Assembly: GCF_042140245.1 (NCBI RefSeq)
Contig: NZ_CP159483.1
Span: 2,852,001-2,916,000, forward strand
Direction: 5' to 3'
Length of the DNA: 64,000 bases
DNA from: MH13 sp042140245
Lineage (GTDB): Bacteria > Pseudomonadota > Alphaproteobacteria > Rhizobiales > MH13
This document shows positions 50,756-60,419 of the stretch, in pieces. The position numbers and the translations under genes were made by a program. A model generated the notes under the pieces. The model saw only the letters and a program-made list of their open reading frames with translations. It was not told the DNA's origin and searched no databases. Positions within the stretch are counted from its first letter, which is position 1. Each line of letters starts with the position of its first letter.

Positions 50756-51943
50756 TTCTTTGGAGAGAAACGTATCGACGATGCGGCGTGCACGTTGGGC
50801 AGGTGTTTGATTGTCAGGGCCCGCCATCAATGCATCGAGCTCTTCAAAGGCCTCGACTTGCGCCCTCCGTTCGGGTGTGTCGGTCGCCAGAGCTTTCAAA
50901 GCACGGGCTAGCGCTTCGGGTCGCGCCATTTCATCCACATACTCGCGCACCACCGGTCGGCCGAGAACAAGGTTGGGCAAAACAATGGTCCAGACTTTCA
51001 CCAACCGGCGTGCCAGATGAGCCAGGACGTCAAGCTTGTAAACAACGACCATGGGAATACCGGCGAGCGCCAACTCAAGTGTTGCCGTACCAGAGGCGAC
51101 AATTGCGCCATGAGCCTTTCGCATTGCCGCGCGTTTGGCATCCTGGGAGCTAACGACATCCATGCTCACGGGCCAGTCTTTGACCGCCTCCTTGATTGTT
51201 GTGGTATGTTTGGGAACTGACGGTAGGATGTAAGTCGGCGGTGCATACCCCTCGCCAACCAGCAGCTGGTTGGTTCGCGCCAGTGTTTCACGAAGCATGG
51301 GCATGTGCCGACTGATCTCGCCGCTTCGACTTCCTGGCATAACCAACAGTGTTGAGGGATCAGTGCCCAACGAGAGGCGTTCGTTGGGCGATTGAGGGCG
51401 CAGGCTTTCTAGCTCATCAATCAGCGGGTGTCCCACATAGGTTGCTGGGGGACCACCTAGCTGTTGGTGAGCCTCCACCTCAAAAGGCAGCAAAACCAAG
51501 AGGTGATCCATGTAGGCCCGCATGGCCTTAGCCCGCCCAGGGCGCCAGGCCCAAACCGACGGTGAAACCCAACCAATGATGGGGATATTTGGAGCGGCCT
51601 TGCGAACGCGTTTGGCAACACGGTGGGTGAAATCGGGGCTGTCGATCAACACAACCAGATCGGGTTTGGAAGCGATAATGGCATCGCTGGTCTGTCTAAT
51701 ACGACGCAAGATCAAGGGCAGTCTGGCAATTACGGGGGCTAGGCCCATCACTGCGATGTCCTCGATATCAAAGAGGCTCGTAAGGCCATGCTCGGTTAGG
51801 CCTTCGCCGCCCAACCCCTCGAACGCGACTGTGTTTCCATGTTTGGCTACTAGCTCAGATGCCAAGGATGCGCCCAGCCTATCTCCTGAGGCTTCGCCAA
51901 CCACAAAGAACACCCGCACTTGATTGGCAGCTGGGATGTTCAC
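50753..51943 (-). CDS. lpxB: Lipid-A-disaccharide synthase
   Basis: 396 aa. It joins UDP-diacylglucosamine and lipid X to the lipid A disaccharide at the inner membrane (GT19). Landmarks: FFVVGEASGDRLGASLASEL, LIDSPDFTHRVAKRVRK, IIGWVSPSVWAWRPGRAKAM, YVGHPLIDE, LVMPGSRSGEISRHMPML and GAIVASGTATLELALAGIPM. The start overlaps the lpxI stop (ATGA), and it ends the lipid A unit. Confidence 0.96.
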   Translation of the reverse strand: MNIPAANQVRVFFVVGEASGDRLGASLASELVAKHGNTVAFEGLGGEGLTEHGLTSLFDIEDIAVMGLAPVIARLPLILRRIRQTSDAIIASKPDLVVLIDSPDFTHRVAKRVRKAAPNIPIIGWVSPSVWAWRPGRAKAMRAYMDHLLVLLPFEVEAHQQLGGPPATYVGHPLIDELESLRPQSPNERLSLGTDPSTLLVMPGSRSGEISRHMPMLRETLARTNQLLVGEGYAPPTYILPSVPKHTTTIKEAVKDWPVSMDVVSSQDAKRAAMRKAHGAIVASGTATLELALAGIPMVVVYKLDVLAHLARRLVKVWTIVLPNLVLGRPVVREYVDEMARPEALARALKALATDTPERRAQVEAFEELDALMAGPDNQTPAQRARRIVDTFLSKE

Positions 51944-52836
51944 GCCGGTTCGTCCTCCCTGCCTTGCGGGATGAATTCAGAACGTTGCTTTGCAAGAAGC
52001 GAGATCTTGCGCGCTTTGCACCGTGCCACTGTTTCCTCTCGCTGTGAGAGAAGAACGCGTCCAGCTTCCAATACAATGGCTGACAGACCGGCATCTGCTG
52101 CGTTTTCAATGGTGCGGGGGCCAATGGTCGGCATATCGAGGCGAAGATCTTGTTGCGGACGTGTGCATTTTGCCAAAGCACCCGAGCGATTAAATCCCGA
52201 AAAGCGTTTTGCTTGGCGCATGGCCGCCACACGCTCCAGCAAACCATCGGTGCCCTCAGCGCCTTCCATGGCAACGACTCGCCCCGCGGTGGCGACAGCC
52301 CCCTGCCCCATATCGAGATGTCCCGACGTCCAAGCAGCTCGCATCGCCTGGAGAGCATCTTGCTTCAAAGTTTCACTGGGCTTGGGCCCGGCCAAGATAC
52401 CTTCTTCTGCAACCAGAGAGGGTGCCACTTGATGGGCGCCGATAAGGTCATACCCGAGGTCTGAGAAGAGCTTCGCAACTCTATCGAGCACCGACGAGTC
52501 GCCCCCGGCCAAAAGAGTGGTCAGTAGTTGGGGGAGCAATTGCACGGCGCCCCAATCCAGCTTCACATCCTTGTATTCGGGCCTTCGAGAGATACTGCCA
52601 ATGATGACCAGTTTGTTCGTTCCATGATCATTGAGATGTTGTTGAAGCGCGCCAAACTGGCCCCAGCCCACCTTGGTTTGGCTCACACCGGCGTCAAGAT
52701 TGGAAAGGTCGGCTTCTTCGGCGATACCCACAACAAGGACGTTGTGGCCGACAGACTGAGCGGCATGGGCCACTTCGATTGGAAGTTGCCCGCCGCCGGC
52801 TATGATTGCCAGGTTGTTGGTGCTTGTTTCCGCCAT
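51940..52836 (-). CDS. lpxI: UDP-2,3-diacylglucosamine pyrophosphatase LpxI
   Basis: 298 aa of the former DUF1009 family. It hydrolyses UDP-2,3-diacylglucosamine to lipid X and UMP, replacing LpxH in alphaproteobacteria. The N-terminal part begins NLAIIAGGGQLPIEVAHAAQ and has KLVIIGSISRRPEYKDVKLD. The C-terminal domain has DMGQGAVATAGRVVAMEGAE, KCTRPQQDLRLDMPTIGPRT and SAIVLEAGRVLLS. It sits between lpxA (8 bases upstream) and lpxB. Confidence 0.95.
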   Translation of the reverse strand: MAETSTNNLAIIAGGGQLPIEVAHAAQSVGHNVLVVGIAEEADLSNLDAGVSQTKVGWGQFGALQQHLNDHGTNKLVIIGSISRRPEYKDVKLDWGAVQLLPQLLTTLLAGGDSSVLDRVAKLFSDLGYDLIGAHQVAPSLVAEEGILAGPKPSETLKQDALQAMRAAWTSGHLDMGQGAVATAGRVVAMEGAEGTDGLLERVAAMRQAKRFSGFNRSGALAKCTRPQQDLRLDMPTIGPRTIENAADAGLSAIVLEAGRVLLSQREETVARCKARKISLLAKQRSEFIPQGREDEPA

Positions 52837-52844
52837 TGGCGGAG

Positions 52845-53642
52845 CTAGTCGCCTGAGTGTGGCAAGCAGAGTGCCCGATCTGATCGCGAACGAATGAAAT
52901 CAATCACACGCTTCACACTGGGGCTGTCTGGAAACATTTTTGAAACGTCTTCGACGCGCTCAGCCAATGTGCCCTCATCGGAGAACAGAAGCCGATAAGC
53001 CTGACGAATTGTGTGAATCTCATCTCGGTCAAATCCACGTCGCCGCAGGCCGACAATGTTAAGGCCGCTTAGATTCCCTCGATTACCAATGATCATACCG
53101 TAAGGAATCACATCGTTTTCGACACCGGTAAGGCCACCCACAAATGCGTGTTCACCGATGCGCACGAATTGGTGGGCTGCTGAGCCTCCCGACACAATGA
53201 CGTGATCTTCGACGGTGCAATGGCCAGCCATCATCACATTGTTGCCCAGGATCACTTGGTTCCCGACTTGGCAATCGTGCGCGACATGGGCTGAGGCCAT
53301 GAGCAGGCATTGCTCGCCGACCCTGGTGATCATTCCGCCATGTTCAGTGCCTGGCTGAACTGTCACATACTCACGCATGGTCGTGTTCGCACCGATCTCC
53401 AGCGTGGATGGCTCACCATGATACTTCAAGTCCTGCGGTCGATGGCCAATCGATGCAAATGGGAAGATGTGACACCCAGCACCAACCGTGGTGCGCCCCG
53501 CAACAACCACATGGCTTTCGAGCTTTGTATGATCACCCAGTTTGACATGGCCGCCGACATGACAAAACGGACCGACAGTCACCCCTTCGCCAAGTTCTGC
53601 GCCTTCATCAACAAGGGCTGAGGGATGAATGGTGGTGCTCAA
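52845..53642 (-). CDS. lpxA: UDP-N-acetylglucosamine acyltransferase
   Basis: 265 aa from a TTG at 53642 that overlaps the fabZ stop (TTGA); the family N-terminus STTIHPSALVDEGAELGEGV begins right there, so the longer frame is rejected. A left-handed beta-helix of hexapeptide repeats covers residues about 5-180, with the catalytic His in ASAHVAHDCQVG and a helical C-terminus. It puts the first acyl chain on UDP-GlcNAc in lipid A synthesis. The weak start codon may lower its translation relative to fabZ. Confidence 0.94.
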   Translation of the reverse strand: MSTTIHPSALVDEGAELGEGVTVGPFCHVGGHVKLGDHTKLESHVVVAGRTTVGAGCHIFPFASIGHRPQDLKYHGEPSTLEIGANTTMREYVTVQPGTEHGGMITRVGEQCLLMASAHVAHDCQVGNQVILGNNVMMAGHCTVEDHVIVSGGSAAHQFVRIGEHAFVGGLTGVENDVIPYGMIIGNRGNLSGLNIVGLRRRGFDRDEIHTIRQAYRLLFSDEGTLAERVEDVSKMFPDSPSVKRVIDFIRSRSDRALCLPHSGD

Positions 53643-54121
53643 TCGGCTGCCTCCTGGTGGACAATCATCGCACTGATCTCGGCTTCGGCCACCTTGGCAC
53701 CGTCTACCTTGGCAACGGAGGCGAACTTCCAAATGTTTGCACGCTGGCGCATCTTGCTAACTTCATAGTGCAGCACATCGCCCGGGATAACGGGCTTGCG
53801 AAACTTTGCCTTGTCGATGGTCATAAAGTACACAAGAGGTTGAACTTCGCGCTTGGGGTTGGCAGCAATGCACAAAGCCCCAGCCGTCTGCGCAATACCC
53901 TCAATGATCAGGACACCGGGCATGATCGGATGACCTGGAAAATGACCCTGAAAGTGCGGTTCGTTCATGGTCACGTTCTTGATGCCGACACCGTAGTTAT
54001 CACCATCCATATCGATGATTTTGTCGACCAGGAGAAATGGGTACCGGTGCGGCAAATACTCAAGCAGCTTTTGAATATCAGCAATGCCCAGGGATGTAGG
54101 AGAGTTTGTCATATCCGTCAT
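53639..54121 (-). CDS. fabZ: 3-hydroxyacyl-ACP dehydratase FabZ
   Basis: 160 aa from the ATG at 54121; the start is not certain, as ATGs at 54139 and 54112 are also possible and no ribosome site is strong. The hot-dog fold has the catalytic His in LPHRYPFLLVDKI and the Glu in IEGIAQTAGAL, with HFPGHPIMPGVL between. It dehydrates 3-hydroxyacyl-ACP in fatty acid synthesis and competes with LpxA/LpxD for the same substrate. In the lpxD-fabZ-lpxA order, which is normal. Confidence 0.94.
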   Translation of the reverse strand: MTDMTNSPTSLGIADIQKLLEYLPHRYPFLLVDKIIDMDGDNYGVGIKNVTMNEPHFQGHFPGHPIMPGVLIIEGIAQTAGALCIAANPKREVQPLVYFMTIDKAKFRKPVIPGDVLHYEVSKMRQRANIWKFASVAKVDGAKVAEAEISAMIVHQEAAD

Positions 54122-54206
54122 AGATCGTTGGGTCTGCATAGGAAACTGAGACCTTACAGCATGTCCACTGAAAAGGTTCAAATGGCGAGCCGCCAAAAGT
54201 CGGGGA

Positions 54207-55271
54207 TCAATCCTTGCTTTTCGCCGAAGCGCTGCCTTGCTCTCCTAGGCGCTTGATAGCGGCAAGCTCACGGAAGACCGTGCGGGCTGGTTTGGCGGGT
54301 GTCCCGGCCCAACGCCCCCCGGCTGGCACATTGTCCTTCACGTTGGATGCTGCCGCGATTTGCGCACCCATACCAATGCGTATGTGCCCAGCGATACCGG
54401 ACTGGCCACCAATGGCAACGAAGTCCTCCAGCACACTGGATCCTGCTATCCCCACATGGCCAACCAAAATACAGTGGCGGCCGACTTCAACATTGTGTCC
54501 AATCTGAACCAGATTGTCGATTTTTGTGCCCTCACCAATGATAGTGTCTCGCGTCGTTCCACGATCAATGCAGGTGCCAGCGCCAATTTCCACATCGTCT
54601 TGAATGATGACACGACCGAGTTGCGGGACTTTGAGGTGGCCTGTTGGACCCATAGCGAACCCAAAACCATCCTGGCCGACATTAACACCGCTGTGGACGA
54701 TCACACGATCGCCGACCAGCGCATGCTGAAGAACAGCTTGCGCTCCGACATAGCTGTCGCGCCCAACCTGTACGTGATGCGCGATGATGGCACCGGCACA
54801 AATGGTTGTGCCTGACCCGATAGACACATGCGCGCCGATAACTGCACTAGGTTCAACAGTCACGCCGTCTTCCAGACTTGCTGTCGGATCGATATGCGCA
54901 GCAGATGAAATCCCATCACTCAGCGCAGCGCCTTGCAGCTTGACCCCTGTTGGTACCATCAATGCCGCTGCTCTGGCGAAGTCGCGATACGGTTCTTTTG
55001 AGATCAGTCCGACAACCGTGTCGGGCAGTTTGTCTTGAAAGCGAGCAGCGAGGATCACGCAACTCGCCTTCGTATTTGCTAAGTTTTCAGCGTACTTAGC
55101 GTTATCAAGGAAAGACAATGTGCCTGGCTCAGCCTGTTCGATCGGTGCCACACCTGAAAGGTTTTGATCGAGCGCGCCGGGATCTCCGCCAACAATGTCC
55201 AGACCGAGTGCGCCCGCCAAGTTTTGTGGGGTCTGTGGAACGATTGGAGGGAAAAAGGCGGTATCGACCAT
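54207..55271 (-). CDS. lpxD: UDP-3-O-acylglucosamine N-acyltransferase
   Basis: 354 aa from the ATG at 55271, where LpxD similarity starts (PPIVPQTPQNLAGALGL). An N-terminal uridine-binding domain runs to about residue 105, followed by hexapeptide beta-helix repeats with the catalytic His in IAHHVQVGRDSYVG / IGHNVEVGRHC. It adds the second hydroxyacyl chain to UDP-GlcN. First gene after the bamA terminator, so its promoter should lie in 55272-55410. Confidence 0.94.
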   Translation of the reverse strand: MVDTAFFPPIVPQTPQNLAGALGLDIVGGDPGALDQNLSGVAPIEQAEPGTLSFLDNAKYAENLANTKASCVILAARFQDKLPDTVVGLISKEPYRDFARAAALMVPTGVKLQGAALSDGISSAAHIDPTASLEDGVTVEPSAVIGAHVSIGSGTTICAGAIIAHHVQVGRDSYVGAQAVLQHALVGDRVIVHSGVNVGQDGFGFAMGPTGHLKVPQLGRVIIQDDVEIGAGTCIDRGTTRDTIIGEGTKIDNLVQIGHNVEVGRHCILVGHVGIAGSSVLEDFVAIGGQSGIAGHIRIGMGAQIAAASNVKDNVPAGGRWAGTPAKPARTVFRELAAIKRLGEQGSASAKSKD

Positions 55272-55411
55272 GGGTGAACACACAAACGCGGTTGAACTTA
55301 CATATCGACCTTTAGCTTGGTCACATGCGGTTGGCCAACACTTGATCGTTCCTTCTGTTGGTTTGAGCTCACCTTCTAAGGCATGTCGTAGCAAGGCCCA
55401 GCGGCCAAAAT

Positions 55412-55446
55412 GAAAAAGCCACAACGCATAAGCGTTGTGGCTTTTT
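55412..55446 (-). terminator. Terminator between bamA and lpxD
   Basis: A perfect 10-bp stem GCCACAACGC / GCGTTGTGGC with loop ATAA and AAAAA/TTTTT flanks, 41 bases after the bamA stop. It acts in both directions and should cut the bamA transcript before lpxD. Confidence 0.9.
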
Positions 55447-55487
55447 CAAGTTTTTGCTGAAACGGAGCTAGAAGCCCTGTTCTTCTG

Positions 55488-57863
55488 TTAGAAGCGCGCG
55501 CCCGCACTGAAGCGGAAGGCCTCTTCCCGGTCATAGGTTTCGGATGCCAACACATGCGCGTAGTCAGCACGCAACGGGCCAAACGGTGAGTTCCAAATCA
55601 AGCTTGCACCCACCGATGCGCGGATGGAATTGTCGTCATTGACCGTCAGACCGGCAATGTTATCCACGCTGCCGACCGGATCAAACAAAGTACCTGCATC
55701 TGCAAAGACTGCGCCGCGAATGCCAATCGCTTCAGTGATGTAAGGCAAGGCAAAGTTCAGCTCGCCTGAAATGCCAGCATAAGTCGTACCGCCCAATGCA
55801 TCGAGGGTGTTGGCATCGCGGGGCCCAAGACTATCGAAACCACGCACCAGGTCAGCACCCTTGAAGAACCCATCAACAATCAAAAGACCATCTTCGTCCC
55901 ACGACCAAACGTTACCCGCTTGAACACGAACTGATGCAACCAAATCCAAATCGGTTGAAAGCGTGCGGAAGGCGCGAGCATCCAACGTGGTTTGTACGTA
56001 CTCTGCATCACCACCTAAACCAGCAACGGTCTGGCGCAAGCGTGCGAAGTAGCCATCGCGGGGCGTCGTTCTATTGTCGATGGTATCATAGACCAGAGTC
56101 CATGTTAGGCTGGATGTTACACGTTCATTAGAGTAATTCGCAGCGGTTGGTGTTGTGAAGTCCGGAGCCCCTACGAGTTGCAAGACTGCTCGCGACGCCG
56201 ATGATCCAGCATCAAGGTCGTACTCCGAAACATCCAGACCGTAGCTTAGGCCGAAGTTCAAATCATTCGTGATTGGCGCAACAATTCGCAATGCACCACC
56301 TGTCGCGATGGTCGTGTATGCATTGTCATCGGAATCGCCTGACTCTCGACGGTACAAGTCGAACCCAGCCGCCAGACGCCGCCCAAGGAAGTAAGGTTCG
56401 GTAAACGAAAAATCGAACGTACGGTTTTCGTCCAGACCACCACCAACGGCAGCACGAACGTACTGACCACGGCCAAGGAAGTTGCGTTCGGTGACTGAAA
56501 GTTCAAGCGTCACACCGGATGTTGTCGAATAGCCGACACCGAACGAGAAGTCACCCGTTGACTGCTCCACCACTTGTACGTTGAGAACGATACGGTCGGA
56601 TGCTGACCCTTGAGACGTCGTGATACGAACGCGTTCGAAGAAGCCAAGCGCTTCCAAGCGCCGCTGCGCGCGGTCAACCAGCACCCGATTGAATGCGTCG
56701 CCTTCTGCGAAGTCAAACTCTCGGCGGATGACGTAGTCGCGGGTCCGCGTGTTACCAGAGATGTCAATCCGCTCAACATAGGCGCGCACGCCCTCATCAA
56801 CAAAGTAGGTGAGGTCGATTGTGTTGTCGGCAGCGTTACGGTCACCGCGTGGGCGAACTTGAACGAAAGCGTAGCCGTAGCTCGACACCTCGATTGTTAA
56901 GGCTTCGATAGAGCGATCAACGGCCGTGGCGTCATAGGTGTCGCCAGGACGCGTTTCGAGCACCGAATAAAGGTCTTCAGGGTCAAGCTCACGCAACGTG
57001 GAGTCAATCTCAACATTGCCGAACTGGTAACGTGGGCCCTCATCCACCGTGAAGGTGATGAAAAAGACGTTCTGTTCACGGTCAAGCTCTGCGACCGCTG
57101 AAACCACGCGGAAGTCAGCATAGCCTTCGCTGAGATAGAAGCGGCGTAGACGCTCGCGATCAGCATCCAACCGATCTGGATCATAAACATCTGCCGAGGA
57201 AAGGAATGACAAAAGGCCCGATTGCTCGGTCGTGATGGTGTCGCGCAGTTTACCGTCGCTGAAAGCTTGGTTGCCAATAAACGTGATCCGCGAGACGCCA
57301 GAACGCTCGTCTTCCTCGATCTCATACACCAGATCGACGCGGTTATCGCCAACTTCGATCAGTTTTGGCTCGACGCGTGCTGCGAACCGGCCATTACGGC
57401 GATAGGCTTCGAGGATACGTTGCGTGTCCGATTGAACAGCCGACTCAGTCAGAACACGACGTGGCTCCAACTGCACAACCGTGCTGAGCGCGGAGTCGTC
57501 AATTCGACGATTGCCTTCAAAAACAACCTGGCGAACAACTGGGTTCTCAACGACCTGAACAAGCAACACATTGCCACGGCGTTCGAGAGAAACATCTGCG
57601 AACAACCCGGTGGCGAAAAGCGATTGCAATGACTCGTTGAGGTCGCGTGCACCGAAGTTCCGGCCAGGAATGACTGTGACATAAGAAATGATAGTGGATG
57701 ACTCGATCCGACGATTGCCCTCGACTTGTATGGAAGAAACCGTGGCGGCTTGGGCGGCAGTTGGGGTGAGCGATAAGGTGCCATTTCCTGCTGAGATCGA
57801 CAGCGGGAGCGCCGCCATCATCACCGCAAACACAAACGAAATACCCAAACGGTTCATAGTCAT
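55488..57863 (-). CDS. bamA: Outer-membrane assembly factor BamA
   Basis: 791 aa. A signal peptide (MTMNRLGISFVFAVMMAALP) is followed by five POTRA repeats up to about residue 430 (SIQVEGNRRIESSTIISYVT, VRQVVFEGNRRIDDSALSTV, RITFIGNQAFSDGKLRDTIT, RYQFGNVEIDSTLRELDPED, VERIDISGNTRTRDYVIRRE). The 16-strand Omp85 barrel has the VRGFDSLGPRDANTLDALGG lid-lock motif and ends in F. It inserts beta-barrel proteins into the outer membrane. Between rseP and lpxD, as in other Rhizobiales. Confidence 0.97.
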   Translation of the reverse strand: MTMNRLGISFVFAVMMAALPLSISAGNGTLSLTPTAAQAATVSSIQVEGNRRIESSTIISYVTVIPGRNFGARDLNESLQSLFATGLFADVSLERRGNVLLVQVVENPVVRQVVFEGNRRIDDSALSTVVQLEPRRVLTESAVQSDTQRILEAYRRNGRFAARVEPKLIEVGDNRVDLVYEIEEDERSGVSRITFIGNQAFSDGKLRDTITTEQSGLLSFLSSADVYDPDRLDADRERLRRFYLSEGYADFRVVSAVAELDREQNVFFITFTVDEGPRYQFGNVEIDSTLRELDPEDLYSVLETRPGDTYDATAVDRSIEALTIEVSSYGYAFVQVRPRGDRNAADNTIDLTYFVDEGVRAYVERIDISGNTRTRDYVIRREFDFAEGDAFNRVLVDRAQRRLEALGFFERVRITTSQGSASDRIVLNVQVVEQSTGDFSFGVGYSTTSGVTLELSVTERNFLGRGQYVRAAVGGGLDENRTFDFSFTEPYFLGRRLAAGFDLYRRESGDSDDNAYTTIATGGALRIVAPITNDLNFGLSYGLDVSEYDLDAGSSASRAVLQLVGAPDFTTPTAANYSNERVTSSLTWTLVYDTIDNRTTPRDGYFARLRQTVAGLGGDAEYVQTTLDARAFRTLSTDLDLVASVRVQAGNVWSWDEDGLLIVDGFFKGADLVRGFDSLGPRDANTLDALGGTTYAGISGELNFALPYITEAIGIRGAVFADAGTLFDPVGSVDNIAGLTVNDDNSIRASVGASLIWNSPFGPLRADYAHVLASETYDREEAFRFSAGARF

Positions 57864-58046
57864 TACAATCCTTTACCCCTTACGGGGCACACCAATTCAG
57901 CCGAGTCACTTCGGCATCGCATACTGTCTTCTATCCACGCTGACGTCAGACGCAAGCCATCTGAGCCTTCACCCACCTGATTTATGGACCTTTGCGCCAC
58001 TTAGTTGCACGCAAGCAACGGTCACTTAACCTTTCATAAGTGCACA
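57864..58046. other. Gap between rseP and bamA
   Basis: 183 bases. Short inverted repeats are visible (CCCC-TTAC-GGGG near 57887-57898, GCCGA-GTCAC-TTCGGC near 57900-57915 and CTGACGTCAG near 57939-57948). They may belong to a bamA promoter or leader, but I can assign nothing. Confidence 0.35.
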
Positions 58047-59180
58047 TCACCGCATGAGGTTCGCGATATCGTTCCACGTCGCAAATACCATCAGGAACAT
58101 GACCATGGCCAAACCAATGCGGAATCCGATCTCCTGGCTACGCTCACTGAGCGGCTTTCTGCGCACCGCTTCGATTGCGTAAAAAGCCAAGTGCCCACCA
58201 TCGAGCATGGGGATCGGGAACAGATTGACCATGCCGATCGAGACCGAGATGACGGCTGTCAGTTGCAGCAATGCAAGAAAGCCCAGTGTTGCCACATCGC
58301 CGGAAATTTTTGCGACCCGCACTGGGCCGGAGAGTTGATCAGCCGATTCCTGGCCGACCAAAATGCGCCCAATGTAGGTTAGCGACTGGGTGATCACGAT
58401 GCCAGTTTGTTCAACGGCACGACCGGTTGCTTCTAGCGGTCCATATTCAATCACCGTTACGTCGTTTTCATTGGCCTCGTGGACGACGCCGATGATCCCG
58501 ACGCGCTGCATGTTGCCAAAACCGTCATCAACCTCCCTGCGCTCAGGAACGATTGTGAGATCAAAGATTGTGCCTGCACGATCCAGCGTGAATACCAAAG
58601 GGCGCTCAGCGGAAAATGACACGATGCGCTGAACATCAGCGAAGGCCTCAATTGGTTCGCCATCAATAGCGACAACAATGTCCCCGCTTTCAACGCCGGC
58701 AGCTTCGGCGGCGGATGCCTCCTGTACCCTGTCAACGCGCGGCACAGTGATGCTCTCGCCCAAAGTGACGAAGACGCCAGCGAAGATAACAACGGCCAGA
58801 ATAAAGTTGGCGAGTGGTCCAGCAAACACGACAGCTGCGCGTTGCCATAACGGTTTGAGATGAAAGGCTTCTTCCCGCTCAGATTCACTCATCTTTGCAA
58901 GCTCAGCATTGTCAGGAACGCTGGCAGCGTTTTCATCACCTGCGAATTTCACATAGCCGCCAAGTGGGATTGCTGAAAGCTTCCATCGCGTGCCGTGTTT
59001 ATCGGTTGCGCCGAGCAGCTCCGGACCAAAACCGACCGAGAATGTGCGCACGCCAACCCCGCACCACCGCGCGACCGCGAAGTGTCCCAGTTCGTGGAAA
59101 AACACCACGACCGTCAGCACAAACAAGAAGGGCACGATCGTTCCCAAAAGAAACGACCCGCTGCCTGCGATGAGTTCCAT
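58047..59180 (-). CDS. rseP: Site-2 protease RseP
   Basis: 377 aa from the ATG at 59180 (AGGGA upstream). An S2P-type zinc metalloprotease with active site FFHELGHF in the first membrane helix, a PDZ domain around residues 125-210 (AAGVESGDIVVAIDGEPIEA) and the third zinc ligand in PIPMLDGGHLAFYAIEA. It cuts membrane-bound anti-sigma factors and remnant signal peptides within the membrane. Between dxr and bamA in the conserved order. Confidence 0.95.
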   Translation of the reverse strand: MELIAGSGSFLLGTIVPFLFVLTVVVFFHELGHFAVARWCGVGVRTFSVGFGPELLGATDKHGTRWKLSAIPLGGYVKFAGDENAASVPDNAELAKMSESEREEAFHLKPLWQRAAVVFAGPLANFILAVVIFAGVFVTLGESITVPRVDRVQEASAAEAAGVESGDIVVAIDGEPIEAFADVQRIVSFSAERPLVFTLDRAGTIFDLTIVPERREVDDGFGNMQRVGIIGVVHEANENDVTVIEYGPLEATGRAVEQTGIVITQSLTYIGRILVGQESADQLSGPVRVAKISGDVATLGFLALLQLTAVISVSIGMVNLFPIPMLDGGHLAFYAIEAVRRKPLSERSQEIGFRIGLAMVMFLMVFATWNDIANLMR

Positions 59181-59209
59181 TCCCACTATCCCTTTTTCCC
59201 AAGCTTGAT

Positions 59210-60418
59210 TTAGCTTGGCGCGCCTACACCGTGCAATTGATCATCCACGATAGCGTTAGCAAGACGTTGTCCGTTTTGATCAGCGGACAAGACATCCTCA
59301 AGTGACGCAAATGGTCGCGATGTTGAAGCTGCCAGGGCTTGATCCATGGTCATTGCAACAATCGTGGCAATGTCAGAGAACGCACATTTGCCCTCAACAA
59401 AAGCCGTCACCGCAGCTTCATTCGCTGCGTTGAAAAGCGCCGGAGCCGCTGCACCTTCGCGCATGGCATCGAAAGCAAGACCAAGCATTGGAAAGCGCTC
59501 CAAGTCAGGGCGTTCGAAACTCAGCGTGCTCAAAGTGGCTAAATCTAGCCTCTCTACTTGCGGCGCCTGATAGCGATTAGGCCATGCCAATGCAGCTGCG
59601 ATGGGCGTGCGCATATCCGGCATACCAAGCTGTGCCAGCACCGACCCGTCTGCATAGTGGACCATGCCATGTACAATAGACTGTGGGTGCACAACCACCT
59701 TGATCGCATCAGGACTCATGGCAAAAAGGTGATGTGCTTCAATCACCTCCAGCCCTTTGTTCGCGAGGGTTGCTGAATCGATCGTGACCTTTTGCCCCAT
59801 CGTCCAGTTTGGATGGTTGAGCGCATCCGACAATGTGGCGGAGCGAATACGCTCTGCGTCCCATGTGCGAAAAGGACCGCCAGATGCCGTGACCGTGATC
59901 GCTTCGATGTGCGATCTGTTTGTGTCTTCAAAGACTTGAAACAGTGCGTTGTGTTCTGAATCGAGCGGCAGGATACGCACGCCTTTTTGGGCTGCCAGCT
60001 TCATCATCACTGGCCCGGCGCACACAAGAGCCTCCTTATTGGCCAGCGCCACGGTGTTGCCAGCTTCAATCGCCGCCATTGCTGGTTCAATGCCAGGTGA
60101 GCCAACCATGGCACAAACGACAAGATCAGCGGCCTCGGCAGCGCTGGCAATCACAGCACGTCGACCGGCCGCAACATCGATACCCGTGCCTGCTAAAAGA
60201 TCTTTGAGCTTTTGATGGTGCCGCTCGTCCGCCACCACCGCTCTCTCCGCGCGTAGTGCTTTCGCTCGAGCGGCAAGCTTATCAACATTGGAATGACCAA
60301 CAAGCGTTGTGACGTGGAAACGGTCACGGTTGGCGAGCACAATATCAGCGGTGCTATCACCAATTGATCCCGTCGCACCCAGTATGGCGATGGTTCGCGT
60401 GTCGTTACCATCTACCAT
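59210..60418 (-). CDS. dxr: 1-deoxy-D-xylulose 5-phosphate reductoisomerase
   Basis: 402 aa from the ATG at 60418, nine bases after GGGGA; an ATG at 60427 inside cdsA is the alternative. The NADPH fold is AILGATGSIGDST, the metal/substrate region LPLDSEHNALFQVFE, and the loop TVTASGGPFRTW with NHPNWTMGQKVTIDSATLAN. It makes MEP in the non-mevalonate isoprenoid pathway that also supplies uppS. One base after the cdsA stop. Confidence 0.96.
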   Translation of the reverse strand: MVDGNDTRTIAILGATGSIGDSTADIVLANRDRFHVTTLVGHSNVDKLAARAKALRAERAVVADERHHQKLKDLLAGTGIDVAAGRRAVIASAAEAADLVVCAMVGSPGIEPAMAAIEAGNTVALANKEALVCAGPVMMKLAAQKGVRILPLDSEHNALFQVFEDTNRSHIEAITVTASGGPFRTWDAERIRSATLSDALNHPNWTMGQKVTIDSATLANKGLEVIEAHHLFAMSPDAIKVVVHPQSIVHGMVHYADGSVLAQLGMPDMRTPIAAALAWPNRYQAPQVERLDLATLSTLSFERPDLERFPMLGLAFDAMREGAAAPALFNAANEAAVTAFVEGKCAFSDIATIVAMTMDQALAASTSRPFASLEDVLSADQNGQRLANAIVDDQLHGVGAPS

Positions 60419-60419
60419 C

